Origin: Artemisia argyi
Taxonomy: Eukaryota; Streptophyta; Magnoliopsida; Asterales; Asteraceae
DNA: 64,000 bases
NCBI GenBank assembly: GCA_030686995.1
Contig: CM060696.1
Location: forward strand, 7,298,487 to 7,362,486
Direction: 5' to 3'
Part shown: one piece after another, positions 10,280 through 20,916 of the stretch
Numbering within the stretch: position 1 is the stretch's first letter
Layout: every line of letters begins with the position of its first letter
The notes under the pieces: generated by a model
Databases searched by the model: none
Told to the model about the DNA's origin: nothing
What the model saw: only the letters and a program-made list of their open reading frames with translations
Translations under genes and position numbers: made by a program

Positions 10280-10396
10280 ATAAGTAGTGAGGTGGATGAC
10301 AGAGAGCTAGATACTCGCCTCAAGAAAGCTGGAGGTGATGATCTGGAAGTTGGACGTGGAGGTGGTTATCTGGAAGATGGGGATGCTGAAGCCTGA
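10280..10396 (+). CDS. possible terminal exon, acidic/Gly-rich tail
   Basis: A pyrimidine-rich run ending TTTTCAG (10273-10279) is followed by an open frame in phase 0 of 38 codons plus stop, reading ISSEVDDRELDTRLKKAGG and ending GDAEA. Composition is charged and looks coding, but I do not recognise it. It could be exon 2 of the gene starting at 7871, since the phases match, which would imply a 2.2-kb intron filled with transposon ends. It could also be the 3' end of an unrelated captured gene. Confidence 0.3.
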   Translation: MSSEVDDRELDTRLKKAGGDDLEVGRGGGYLEDGDAEA

Positions 10397-10827
10397 AACC
10401 AACCCAACCCGGTCTCCGGTTCCTCGGTTCTTCATTTTCTAATGTTCAATTTTGCATATCATTTTGACATGAGGCAGTCTCATTTATTTTAGCAAGAGAT
10501 TTAAAAATGCTTTTTGAATAGTTGTTGTTTGACAATGCAGCTTCATATCTCTCATATCTCTTTTAAAATTGATTCGGTCAACTAGCACTAAAAAATTTCA
10601 TCCCTCCGTTATTTTTGATATAATTAAGGCAACCATTTGAATTTACCTTGGTTAAAAGTTTCCATACTAAGTTTTGTAGTTATTAATAAATATAAAAGTC
10701 CTAACTTTCAAATGAGTGTTGCATCTCGCACTATTATAATGCATAAATTACTTGTATTCTACATTTTCTATCTTCAAATTTCCACCAATTCAATTTTTTA
10801 AATCTACCAATCAAATCATTAAGCATA
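10397..10827. other. non-coding stretch left of the hAT element
   Basis: Possible 3' untranslated region of the preceding exon, then AT-rich sequence. No gene is visible. Confidence 0.4.
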
Positions 10828-10835
10828 CAAGTAGG
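10828..10835 (+). repeat. 8-bp target-site duplication, left
   Basis: CAAGTAGG, repeated exactly at 14438-14445. Eight bp is the duplication length of the hAT superfamily. Confidence 0.92.
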
Positions 10836-11198
10836 CAGGGGCGGAGCCAGGAATTCAAGTTAAGGGGGGCCGATATAAATTTTAAAATAATAACAATATA
10901 TTTCGAACAAATATAACTATAAATCAATATCAAAATTTTGACATAGACAATATATGATGGCTGCAAATACCCTATGTTTAGCTTTTTGCTTCCTCTTCAG
11001 AAGCTCTTTCTTGTATTGAGCTATGTTTTTTTTGGGTGATCCATAGTTGATGAAACAATTTGCCTTACTTTTCAAAGGAAATAATTTTTACATCTCAAAA
11101 ACGTATTTGTTCCTAATTTGCTATATTGTTTTTAAGAGTAAATGTAGGTGGCAACATATAATTAGTTGTGATAATTGATAGTTCTCAAGAAGTAATTA

Positions 11199-11422
11199 AG
11201 GGTGCGTTTGGTATGCTCTCGTGAATCACAATGGGTATGAGTTTGATAGTAGTGGTGGGCCCCTCGCCTATGATAGAGTCATTCCTCCCCTCTTGGACTC
11301 CTATGGAGTATGGATAATATTCATGTTTCATTCCTATGTAATGTGAGCCCCTCATCTTAACCAAACACTTAGAATCATTACCACTATGATTCTCTCATTC
11401 CCATAGGAGGATACCAAAGTAT
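11199..11422. mobile_element. possible MITE nested in the hAT element
   Basis: TTTGGTATGCTC near the left and the inverted GAGGATACCAAA at the right form imperfect terminal repeats (11 of 12), typical in style of the small GGGTGCGTTTGGTA elements of plants. Boundaries and target duplication are uncertain. Confidence 0.35.
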
Positions 11423-12021
11423 ATACCAAGTACGTAAATAACTACTATAAGCAACAAGCATTTAATAGTCTCAAACAATACAAGACACAAAGAAGTGAAG
11501 TGATTGTGATCATCATTTGAAAAGTAGATAATTTAAAGCATTTAATACCTTATGAGTAAAAATCAACAGTCGGGTCGGGTCTAATTTAATGTAATTATTG
11601 ATATAACAAAACGTCATCTATATATTAATGAAAAAAAGTGAAAGTGATTACAATCGAGTCTTTCTAGCTATCGTAGCTTGAAACGGTTTATGCTTTTACT
11701 AGTTAACTAGTAACACCAGCTAACATGTTTCTCAATACACGACACTAAACAAAAATCATTAATTTTGATATGATTTTGGCGTTGAAATGAATACATGACC
11801 GCATTACTAACTTGTGGTATTCTTACTTAACGTTGAGTATGTCTTTCTGTTTTTACTAGAAGAACTTCTAGGTTTTTGTTACTTACATATATGTGGTTGC
11901 AACATTCATTTATCAAACAAAAGAGTGTGATGTTATATAAATACTTGTGTAGTTACGGTTTTTGTGAAAGGAACTAAAATAGAACAATGGATAAGGTGGA
12001 GGGGCTAAATATAACCTTCAA

Positions 12022-14060
12022 TAAGAGGAGAGGGAGTGGGTGCGGGGAAGCAGCGGGGACGGTGAACCCCCGCACGGGAACACCGCCGCCTCGCGGTGAA
12101 CCCCGCACGGGGAAGGCTTTTGGGTGTTGTTTTCACGCACGCGGGGAGATTGAAAAAGAGACGTTGGAGCCGAAAAAGAGACGTTGGAGCCAAACGGCTC
12201 TTTTTTTTTTTTTTTTTTTGTTTATATACCATCAGACCCCAAACAAAGATAGCACCAAAAAAAAAAAAAAAATACATCTTTCATTCTTGCTACATCTTTC
12301 CCGCTGCTGCAATTCGAAAGAAAAAAAAATATGGAACGTGATAAAAATAGAGATCCAAGAAGAGGTGGATCGAGAGGCGGATCGAGAGGTGGATCGAGAG
12401 GCGCAATTCGTCCTCGGATTCAATCACAACCCGGTCCCGAATCATCGTCTCAACAACAACCTTATCACCCCCAAATGTATCCTCAATCCCCACAAATTTT
12501 TTTCTCCCAACAACAAACCCTCCCGCAAATTCCCACAAACTTCGACCCGTTTGACTCAAACTATACTCAACAATCTCCACCGCCAAATCCTAACTTCAAC
12601 CCGTATGCGCCGCGTTATTCCCAAGAAAAAAGGCGTGAACGGGTTAGTGAACCGTTACCCATTCCATTTGATTTCGAAGAGTATGAAGATTTCGACAATG
12701 TTGACATGGTACCCGAGACACAACCAAATGAAGATTTCGAAGAGGAGGAAGATGTCGAAGAGGTCGAAGAGGTTGTTGTCAAGAAAAAAAAAAAACCAAA
12801 GACTTGGACGCCCGATGAGGAGGAGGCGTTAGCGAAGTCTTGGGTTAAAACGTCGGTTGACAAAGAAATTGGCGACCGTCAATCCAAGAAAGGATTTTGG
12901 CAGCGAATTCTAATACATTTTAGAACGCTTGTCCCAAGAACCGAACGTACTCATCATCAATTGAATTCGAAATGGAGAGATATACATCCTTTGATCGCAG
13001 CGTTCAACGGTTACTACACACAAGCGGTATATTTATATATTTTTTATTTTTTTAGTTCTAAAAACGTTATACATATATATATATATTTTTTTGGATATTG
13101 TTATATATTGTATATTGTACATTGTTTTATAATTTTGTAGAGTCGCTTGAGAGATAGTGGGTGCGACGATGTTCAAGTCCTTGAAAGAGCCAATCGTGAT
13201 TTTGAGAAACAATACAAGAAAACTTTCTCGCATTATAAAGCGTGGCAGATTGTCAAAGATCAACCAAAGTGGAAAGAACAACCAACTTTTACTCAAGAAT
13301 CCACGGGATCGAGCAAGAAAAGAAAGTCGTCTGAATCGAGTAGCGCTCAATCGCCGGTGAACGTGGAAGATTTCGAGTGTGAGTTACCGAACCTCAACGA
13401 GAACCCAACTCCATCACGTCAACCAAAAGGCAAAAAAAAGACGACTCCAGGAGATTCAAGCCGAAGCTCGATGCGTGATGCCTTTGAAAGTTACACCGCT
13501 GAGAAGAAAATTTTATTGCAAGCTCAGTTGGAGGCTCAAAAGAAAAAAGACGACGAATATTTCAACTTTATTAACGGGGAGGTTTACAATCGTGACATGA
13601 AGTTCGTTATGGACCCTCACGATCAAATCCCAGACCTGACTTTCAAAGATTTCGTCATCAAAAGGAAACGCGAGCTATGCGCCAAATACGGTTGGCCATG
13701 TGGTTTGTAGGATTTAATGTTTAAGTTTTCCGTTTTTAAATTTTAATGTAACTTTAGGTATTTTACGGTTTTTAATAATATTATGTAATGTTAATTAAAT
13801 TTTAATGGAATTTTTATTTTCGAATACATTTTTTAATATAATTTAAAAAAAAAAGAAAAAAAGAAAAAAAGAAAAAAGAAAAAAGAAAAAAAGAAAGAAA
13901 AAAAAAAAAAGTGAGTGAAAGGTGAGTGAAGGTGCCGCCCCCAAAAATGAAGTGAGTGAAGAGTGAGTGAAGGAAAAAATGGGAGATGATGTGGCGGAAT
14001 GGGATTGGTTGTGAGTGAGTGAAGGGAAGGGGAGTGAGTGGAGCACTCCCCCCACCCTAA
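12022..14060. mobile_element. Harbinger-type element (12025-14057) with TAA target duplication
   Basis: The 3-bp duplication TAA (12022-12024 and 14058-14060) flanks imperfect inverted ends: GAGGAGAGGGAGTGGG on the left, and on the right, reverse complemented, GGGTGGGGGGAGTG (10 of the first 14 agree). TWA duplications are typical of PIF/Harbinger. The only gene inside is the Myb-like ORF; no DDE transposase is present. Subterminal sequence is repetitive: CGCACGGG motifs and a doubled AGACGTTGGAGCC on the left, GTGAGTGAAGG motifs on the right. Nested wholly within the hAT element. Confidence 0.65.
12331..13710 (+). CDS. Myb/SANT-like protein of a Harbinger-type element (two exons)
   Basis: Exon 1 is 12331-13026 and exon 2 is 13141-13710, both phase 0, with intron GT (13027) to AG (13140); the product is about 421 residues. 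The N-terminus is an Arg/Gly repeat (RGGSRGGSRGGSRG), then a Gln/Pro-rich segment and an acidic patch. A trihelix/Myb-like DNA-binding domain follows (TWTPDEEEALAKSW to LNSKWRDIHPLIAAFNGYY, about residues 150-230). Exon 2 has the ANRDFEKQYKKTFSHYKAWQIVKDQPKW block, a low-complexity Lys/Ser linker, and a C-terminal helix typical of the No-apical-meristem-associated domain found in the Myb-like ORF of plant PIF/Harbinger elements; databases often mislabel such proteins as glutathione S-transferase T3-like. In Harbinger systems this protein assists the transposase in nuclear import and end binding. No stop or frameshift is visible. It could be a domesticated host gene, but the flanking ends argue for a transposon gene. 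Confidence 0.75.
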
Positions 14061-14437
14061 AAGAATATTACTAGTACGTTTTTAAATATATCTTGACTTT
14101 TGGGTCTTCTCCTTTAGAAAGAGCACAGATCTCCAAACCTCCATACAAACCTTCATAACAGAGAACATAGCTATGCTTTCTAAATTTCTTTCTCGAGTTG
14201 CTTCTTTGTTTTTCTTCTTTCCTATTTTGAATCTTAGTCTAGTTGCAAGGTAGCTAGGTCGTTTTCGTTTTTTTTTTTTTTTTTTTTTTTTCTCTCTCTC
14301 TCTCTCTCTACCGATCGAGCTTCTAAATGGTCTCGATATCTAAGGTGTTTCCGCGGAACCACCTTGTTATAGTGTAGGTTCGCCCCTGATTGGGGGTGGC
14401 CTAGCACCTGCTAGTCACCCCATTGCCTCCGCCCCTG

Positions 14438-14445
14438 CAAGTAGG
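14438..14445 (+). repeat. 8-bp target-site duplication, right
   Basis: CAAGTAGG, matching 10828-10835. Confidence 0.92.
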
Positions 14446-14879
14446 CTTGCTAAATAAGCATAAGAATCATTTTTTATTTTAGAAACATGCATGCATTTAT
14501 CAAAAGAGATTGTGTTATAACATAAAGGTATTAAATGTGATCATTGCTATATCTGAAGTCATAATGTACTTTTTTTTTAATCTTATATTTCACTTCTATT
14601 GACATACTTGTGTACGCTATCTAACTTAATATTGGCAATTTGTTTGTTATTTATCGGATATTGATCTGTAGTTAGGGCATCCTTTAGAAAAAGATTTATG
14701 AAAATGTCTAAAAGCTACAAAAAGGTTGTTTATATTCATGTGGCATGAAAAAGGTTCAAAATCCTAGACATCTTCATAATTTAATGCGTATGTTATGGTT
14801 GAACATTCAATATAATTGTAAGAGGAAAAATTCCAAAATACATCCATATGATTTGTCTTGTGTCTTGCTTTACATCCTC

Positions 14880-14911
<32 letters not shown>

Positions 14912-15062
14912 CGAAACCATCTCTCCGTTACTAAATATGGCAAAAAACCATATCTCCGTTAGTACAGTCAGTTAATGAGGACTAACGGGGCAAATTATTT
15001 CTCCGTTATCTCTTAACGAAAGAGATAATATTTGTATCGTCAGTCCTAAGGACTAACAGTGC
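14446..15062. other. non-coding stretch with poly-T
   Basis: No gene is visible. A run of about 31 T lies at 14881-14911. After it, CTCCGTTA phrases recur (near 14923, 14952 and 15001) and lead into the palindrome. Confidence 0.5.
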
Positions 15063-15135
15063 AATTTATTTTTTGAAATAAATTGCATCGTTAGTCCTAA
15101 GGACTAACGGTGCAATTTATTTCAAAAAATAAATT
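15063..15135. repeat. near-perfect 73-bp palindrome
   Basis: Two 36-bp arms (15063-15098 and 15100-15135) match as inverted repeats with one mismatch and a single-base centre; the middle reads GTTAGTCCTAAGGACTAAC. A second, partial copy of the centre (CAGTCCTAAGGACTAAC) lies just upstream at about 15041. Confidence 0.92.
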
Positions 15136-15145
15136 AAAAGGGGGC

Positions 15146-15420
15146 CAACCGCCACCTCCATCACCGTCGCCACCCACCACAACCACCACCGCCACCTCCA
15201 CCTCCACTCTCCACCATCACCGCCACCCACCACCACCCAACGCCACCACAACCCACCTCCACCTCCGCCACCTCCACCCACCGCCACCCACCACCACCCT
15301 ACATCACCACCATACCCTAACACCGCCACCACCCAATGCCACCATCACCGCCACCTCCACCCACCAATACCACCATCGCCACCTCCACCCACTACCATCA
15401 CCGCCACCCACCCCCTTTGG
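15146..15420. repeat. CCACC-rich minisatellite
   Basis: A tract of about 275 bp built from degenerate CCACCN/CCGCCACC units with strong purine/pyrimidine strand bias. It is open in several frames on both strands (Pro/Thr/His-rich on plus, Gly/Val/Trp-rich on minus) only because the units lack stop codons; I do not regard these as proteins. Confidence 0.85.
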
Positions 15421-16951
15421 TAAATAGGGTACAGGGTAGGTTGTTCGATTTACCTGATCATTTTATATAACTGAGGCCAGTTTTGAGACAACACGATTTT
15501 GCATACATAGGCTTTTTGTTCTTCAGCTCTCGAGTGGTGTTCTTTTTTTCTATACATACAGATTCAGAATTATCACTGTTATATTGCTTAGTGTTTTCTA
15601 ACTTTAGCTTTAGAACATTATTTTGATGACTGTTATGAAAGTACGTTGTGTATATTGCAGCTTAATAGATTATGCATTCTGATTTTGACAGCAAATAGCT
15701 TATGTTTCCAACCATAAACTGAATTGCTCTTTGCTCATGAAAATGGCTAACTGCAGCTTCTATCTGTAGCTTTTAATTGCCTATTCATTTGAGCAACATT
15801 TTTCATTGAATTACTTTACGCAACATTCTACCTATCTTTTTGTGCAGCATTTCGACTTAAGGTGGTTAAACTGATGAGGCTTATTGACAACTAGGAGGAT
15901 ATACAAATACACTTAATATGTCATAATTAACTTAAATTAATATTAAGTCTACAGAAGACTCCTAAACTCAGCAGTAGAACCTCATGAAGACATCACGTCT
16001 TTGCATCCATTAGTAGCTTCACCATAAGACACTTCAAAGATTCAGCCTGAAAGAAGGTTTCCTTATTTCAGAAACAGCAAAGCATGTGGACTAAGAAAAA
16101 AGAAGTGTAGCGAAAGAAATAGAAGGTGATGAGGTCAGACACAAAAGTAACACTCTTAAGGTCCACCAGCATCTTTTTCTAGCGAGACACAAGACAAACC
16201 ACATTGATGTATTTTGGACTTTTCTCTTGTAAAAATTTATAAATAGTATTAATAGGTTTATAGTATTAAAAGTTTTATTAGTTGATGATTTGTCATGTTA
16301 TAAACCTATTTAAAAACTCCACTATTTTGGATGCTTTTAACGTGTTTTCAAAATATTGTAGTTAGAGTTTTTCTTAATGAGTATTCAATAATTAAAATGC
16401 CGCGTTTTATTTTTGACAAAAATTTTGTTATTCATTGATAGCTATCTTTTCTTACATTGTTTCCTCCTATATATTGGCATTGCATAATGATGTGTGCTAA
16501 ACTTGAAAGTAACAATTTTCCGTGATAATCCTTGTATAGTTATATTACCGTGTTCTCCATACTATAACTTACATATGCCTGTAACTCTATTCATCAACAC
16601 ATTCAACTCATTCTTCAACTTGCTAGAGAATTGATATGCGATGCTTAAAGATATTTTTCGTCTTTTCATTTGAAATCTCACCAATTGTTTTGTGTTTTCT
16701 TTAATATGTGATACTTTATATTCTAATTTTGTGTGTTTATATTGTGTGTGCAGAATGTATGTAGAATTGATGTGAAAGTTGATGCACAATAAGTGGCGAA
16801 GGTAATATACATTTCTTGTATAAATCTTTGTTATTTCAAATTTAGGCTTCAAGCTTACTTATATATTCCTAATGTTGTTTTTTTAATACACTATTAGTTT
16901 GAAGACTTCAATTAAACTTTTCATTTGATTTATACTATACTTTTTCTCAAG
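15421..16951. other. non-coding stretch left of the Copia element
   Basis: No gene can be supported. Two acceptor-like sites (TTTTTGTGCAG near 15847 and TGTGTGCAG near 16753) precede short open stretches and may be remnants of a gene's 3' exons, but there is too little sequence to name a family. Confidence 0.35.
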
Positions 16952-16956
16952 CTTTG
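16952..16956 (+). repeat. 5-bp target-site duplication of the Copia element, left
   Basis: CTTTG, repeated at 34843-34847 directly after the other LTR. Confidence 0.9.
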
Positions 16957-17461
16957 TGTTAAAATGGCACAGAACAAAAGCTATAATCACCCAACCAACC
17001 ACCCCTTGGTGATATTCCTTTATTACAACAATATACAATTGAAGATTAGTCCCCAACACGGCTGCTAATCAAACAATACAAAGAAAAGATTCTTGTCCCT
17101 CTATTAGGTGCAACAACAGAATACAAGAACTCACACACTATAAACCAAATCAAACTAGAGATCAAGATGATCTTATAACCAAGCTTACAATTGTAAACTA
17201 CCCAGAAACCCTATGAAACCCAGATGAAATAGATGAGAAAACTTGTGTGTATAAACTTTGAGAGCTATCAATCGTAAAACTGAAACCCTAGCTGTTAAGC
17301 TTGAATATATAGCCCAGAATATTACACATCAACCCTTGCATAAACAACACTTAACAAACAACACCAAAAATGTTAAAGTTAGAAAACTTAATATAAAAAT
17401 GTTACATAATATACCTCTGAAGGTTCAGCTGTTTGTCAAAAGGATTGCAATACTTTCAACA
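16957..17461 (-). mobile_element. Copia 3' LTR
   Basis: Matches 34337-34842 through its length apart from scattered substitutions and small indels. On the minus strand it starts TGTTGAAAG and ends CCATTTTAACA. Confidence 0.93.
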
Positions 17462-17468
17462 CCCCCTC
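17462..17468 (-). promoter_or_regulatory. Copia polypurine tract
   Basis: The minus strand reads GAGAGGGGG directly before the LTR, starting within the stop codon of the RNase H remnant, as expected for a plus-strand primer site. Confidence 0.8.
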
Positions 17469-17590
17469 TCAAACTGATGAACCTGCAAAAAGATTAATCA
17501 TACCAAGTTTTCTAACCATAACATCATGTTGCACAGAACCAAGTGCTTTGGTTAAAACATCAGCAGTTTGACTTTTAGAGTCAACCTTAA
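17469..17590 (-). pseudogene. Copia RNase H, C-terminal remnant
   Basis: The minus strand encodes the classic Copia pol ending (TADVLTKALG, then KLGMINLF) with its stop codon at 17469-17471. The upstream part of the same domain lies on the far side of the nested Ty3 element, from 30962, and resumes at the duplicated CTTAA. Confidence 0.85.
17586..17590 (+). repeat. 5-bp target-site duplication of the nested Ty3 element, left
   Basis: CTTAA, repeated at 30962-30966. Confidence 0.92.
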
Positions 17591-19731
17591 TGTAACACCC
17601 CGAAATTTGATTAAGCAGCGGAAGTCTAATCGGGGTCATTACAGTTTAGTACACAGTCATACTCATAGAAAACAATTCAAAAGATTTGCAATATCATTCC
17701 ATGAAAACTCAAATATTCAGAGTTACAAACATTTTTCCAAAATGTTAATTGTTTCACAAAAGTGGTGATGAGTTTGTAAAGAATGATATAATTATTGAAA
17801 TAAAAGGGAGGTCCTGTGCCCTTTTGCCAGCTCCGTGCCGCCATGCTTGCTAGTTTCCTGAGATAAACATGCTTAAAAAGTCAACACAAAGGTTGAGTGA
17901 ATCCATAGTAGTTTAAATAGTAATAGTGTGAACACAAGTCAAACATTTGAAATAAACAAGCCAAGATAGACAGGTCTTGACTAAATCGGGTGTAATATTG
18001 CTCCTAAGCCTCACGAAACGCAAGCCTTAACATTGATTTGACATATCTTAAAGATAATAATAATCATCTACACCACAGCGGATGTAAATGACAAGGGGCC
18101 CTCGGTGACAGGAAATGTGCCAAATTTCCATAATACCTCGAATATAGCACACCTCCTGCCAAGTGATCACCTTGACAGAGGTGGGCTGCCAACCAATAGA
18201 TCTATCAACTATATTCGCGCTCACTCGCAAGTGATTAAGGTTCGTGATATGAGGGACTTGTAGCACAGGTGTCAACTTAGGCAATATCAGGTGATAACAG
18301 CATACAGAAAAATACTTGTGTTCGATTTATAGCATGTATCTCCCCACGGGGTTTAAAAACAATTAAAAATATGGGACCATGAACTCACCTGAAAGGTGCG
18401 TAATCACAAGGTGCTCAAAAGTGACGGTGTATTGCTATAGCTAGCAATGAAATTTCTCCGACTTGCGACCTATAAATATTTTGTAATCGGTGTTTTAGAT
18501 TCGTGTCATAAATGTCGTGTGATATACCACGTGTACGGTGATATCCGTTTCGGGTGTCTTAAAATATATCCCAAATAACTTTACGTAGTTATTTGTTAGT
18601 GTTGATACGAATCGGTGTTTGATATATATTAACTTGTTATGAAAATAATATTGTTAAAAATATTTACGATTAAATATTTTTAATAAGGTTATATATATAT
18701 TAAAGTTAAAGAAATATATATATATATATATGTAATTATAAAAGTATATGAAATAAATAAATTATAAGAATAGGTCTTGTCACAATTCAACCCTTAACTT
18801 TTACAAAAATTTACACCTTTTACCCTTGGTTAAAAGTAATTACAATTCTAGTCCCTTTTGTACTTTTTCCACTTTAATCCTTGATCTTTTGAAAGTTTTC
18901 ATTTCCTACCCTTGATTTCAAAAAGAATTCAGTTTTGTCAAAGTTAGTTCGATAGTTTGCTATTTTGACGGTTTTAGTCCCTAACGTGGGACTTTTTGCA
19001 AAAATGGTCCTTGATGAAATTTTTGAAAACCGAACTTTTTGTATAACGAAAATATCATTTAAATCTTGTAAAACCTTTCTAAACCAGTTTCGAAAATCTC
19101 GAAAACATCTCAAAATCCTTTCAGTTTCAAACCGAAACTTTCCTTTGTAAAATACTTGGGCTTGTTAGCCCGTTAAAAGCCCAAAAAGAGATTGTTCTTG
19201 TTTATGAAACACATTCGACTAGGACTTGGTTTTTGGCTTTGTTTTCATAGTATTCGACCGAGTATGACTTGCATGTTTGGTTAGTTTGATTAAGTGTGAG
19301 TTGGTGAATTAGAGTGTCGAACAATATAGATAGGTTGTACGTATAAATAACATATGGCGAGGCCATTCCTCATGGGTGTCGAGACATGTTACATGTGTAC
19401 CATAAGTGTAGCAAGTGTGACCATGGCATGTGTATCGTGGTAATGCATGATACGAGTATAAGTAAAGAAAGAAAAGAGTGGTGATCAACTTACAACACCA
19501 AAAAAAATGGTGGTGAAGAGTTCGTGTGTACGAGGCAAATGAACAAGCAACGTGGTACTCCCTTCCCGTCTTAGTAATCCTTTATCCCAATAGCTATCCA
19601 ACTCGTTCAAACCCAATCTTCTTAGCTCGTTTTCTCCTTCGTCCTCCTCGACCACAACACAACGTGAAACACTAGAGTGCTTGAAATTTGGATGTTTTTG
19701 AGTGTGTGTGAAAATTAGCATTTAATGAGAC

Positions 19732-19738
19732 TTATATA
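19732..19738 (-). promoter_or_regulatory. TATA box of the Ty3 3' LTR
   Basis: The minus strand reads CTATATAAG; the same site in the other LTR is at 29798-29804. Transcription should start some 25-35 bp further left on the map. Confidence 0.6.
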
Positions 19739-20487
19739 GCGAGTTTAAGGGGTGGTTCGATGTTTCTAAGATCTCAACACAAACCGAGTGGTCTTGTCAA
19801 GTTTCGACAATCTTGTCTACTATTCGAGTGTGTTGTCAAATCGTCATTAGCAAAAGAAGGAGCATTGTTGATTAGTTTAATCCTTAGCTTAGGTTGTAGG
19901 AAATAAATAAATAGTATTAGACCTTGTGTGGTAACCATGTTGGGGGAACCATGGGACATACGAACCATAGGTCGATAACCCATCTTGGCGTATAAAGCTT
20001 TGGTCCATGGGGTTGACGGCTTGGGTGGTGACTTGAGGTTTTCCAAGGTGCAAGGTCAAAGGGGTTGTATGCATGTTGTCGAGGCAATAGGGAACCAAGA
20101 AAAGAAACAAGAGTAGTTTCAAGGGTGTATGTAGGTGTTTAGGTTTTTGTTGGCTTCGTGTAACACCAAGGAGAAATCGAAAAAAAAGAAAGAAGCAAAA
20201 TGACAACCTTGTGGGCTTGAATCTGCTCGGCCCAAACGAAAAGAAAAAAAAAATATAGTAAGAGTCTTGTGGGCTGTAGGAATGTTCGGCCCAAAGAAAG
20301 AAAGAAAATAAGGTCGTGTAGGCTTGGGGTGAAATCCGGCCCAAAAATATCGGGGTATCGGTGTCGTAAAAATGTGTGAAATATATCTCCGTGTCGGTGT
20401 CGGTTTGTGAAAACCATAAACATATAAATGGTGTCGTCATTTGTATTTATATACTTATATGTATATAATAATAATAATTTGTGAAAG

Positions 20488-20590
<103 letters not shown>

Positions 20591-20904
20591 AATATATATA
20601 TTAGCAAAATCTCGGTGTTCAATTTGGGTGTCGGGTCGCAAGTGGAGTAACCGGTGTTAATCCTCATTGGGTGACATCCAAGAGTGGTATTCGGGTGATA
20701 TCGGGTGACAATGCATAATCGGGTGTTAAACCAACGGTGTTCAAAACAATCGGGTGTCAATTAAACAGTGAACATAACAATCGGGTGTTCAAACAGACAG
20801 TGTCTTATGTAAAAATTTTAAATTAGCCCGCAAAAATGGCTTAGTTTAGAGTAACGTTTGTAATTAGCATTAATAAATGACCTGGGATTTTACGGTGTAT
20901 TGCA

Positions 20905-20916
20905 GTACCCACCCGT
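20905..20916 (-). promoter_or_regulatory. Ty3 chromovirus polypurine tract
   Basis: The minus strand reads ACGGGTGGGTAC directly before the LTR start. It overlaps the very end of the pol reading frame and is less pure than usual. Confidence 0.5.

Larger units (their letters stand above)
10836..14437. mobile_element. hAT-type DNA transposon, non-autonomous, 3.6 kb
   Basis: The ends are perfect inverted repeats (CAGGGGCGGAG... and ...CTCCGCCCCTG) flanked by the 8-bp duplication CAAGTAGG. I see no hAT transposase (no BED finger or hATC dimerisation domain) inside, so it depended on another copy to move. A smaller MITE-like segment and a Harbinger-type element are nested in it. From 14261 it carries a T-run and then a (TC)n microsatellite ending about 14309. 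Confidence 0.9.

Noticed and set aside
11987..12832. A 281-codon open frame overlapping exon 1 of the Myb-like gene
   Set aside because: It is the out-of-frame shadow of the recognised Myb-like protein and has no domain; its N-terminal part covers transposon subterminal repeats.
14173..14253. Short hydrophobic ORF (26 codons) near the hAT right end
   Set aside because: Resembles a signal peptide but is T-rich DNA in a transposon with no mature-peptide sequence following.
15110..15427. Pro/Thr/His-rich and Gly/Trp-rich ORFs on opposite strands
   Set aside because: Both come from the stop-free CCACC minisatellite.
19485..19721. 78-codon ORF just after the LTR TATA box, conserved in both LTRs
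   Set aside because: Its only ATG is about 11 bp from the TATA box, upstream of the expected transcription start, so it would not be in the RNA. Conservation merely reflects the recent identity of the LTRs.
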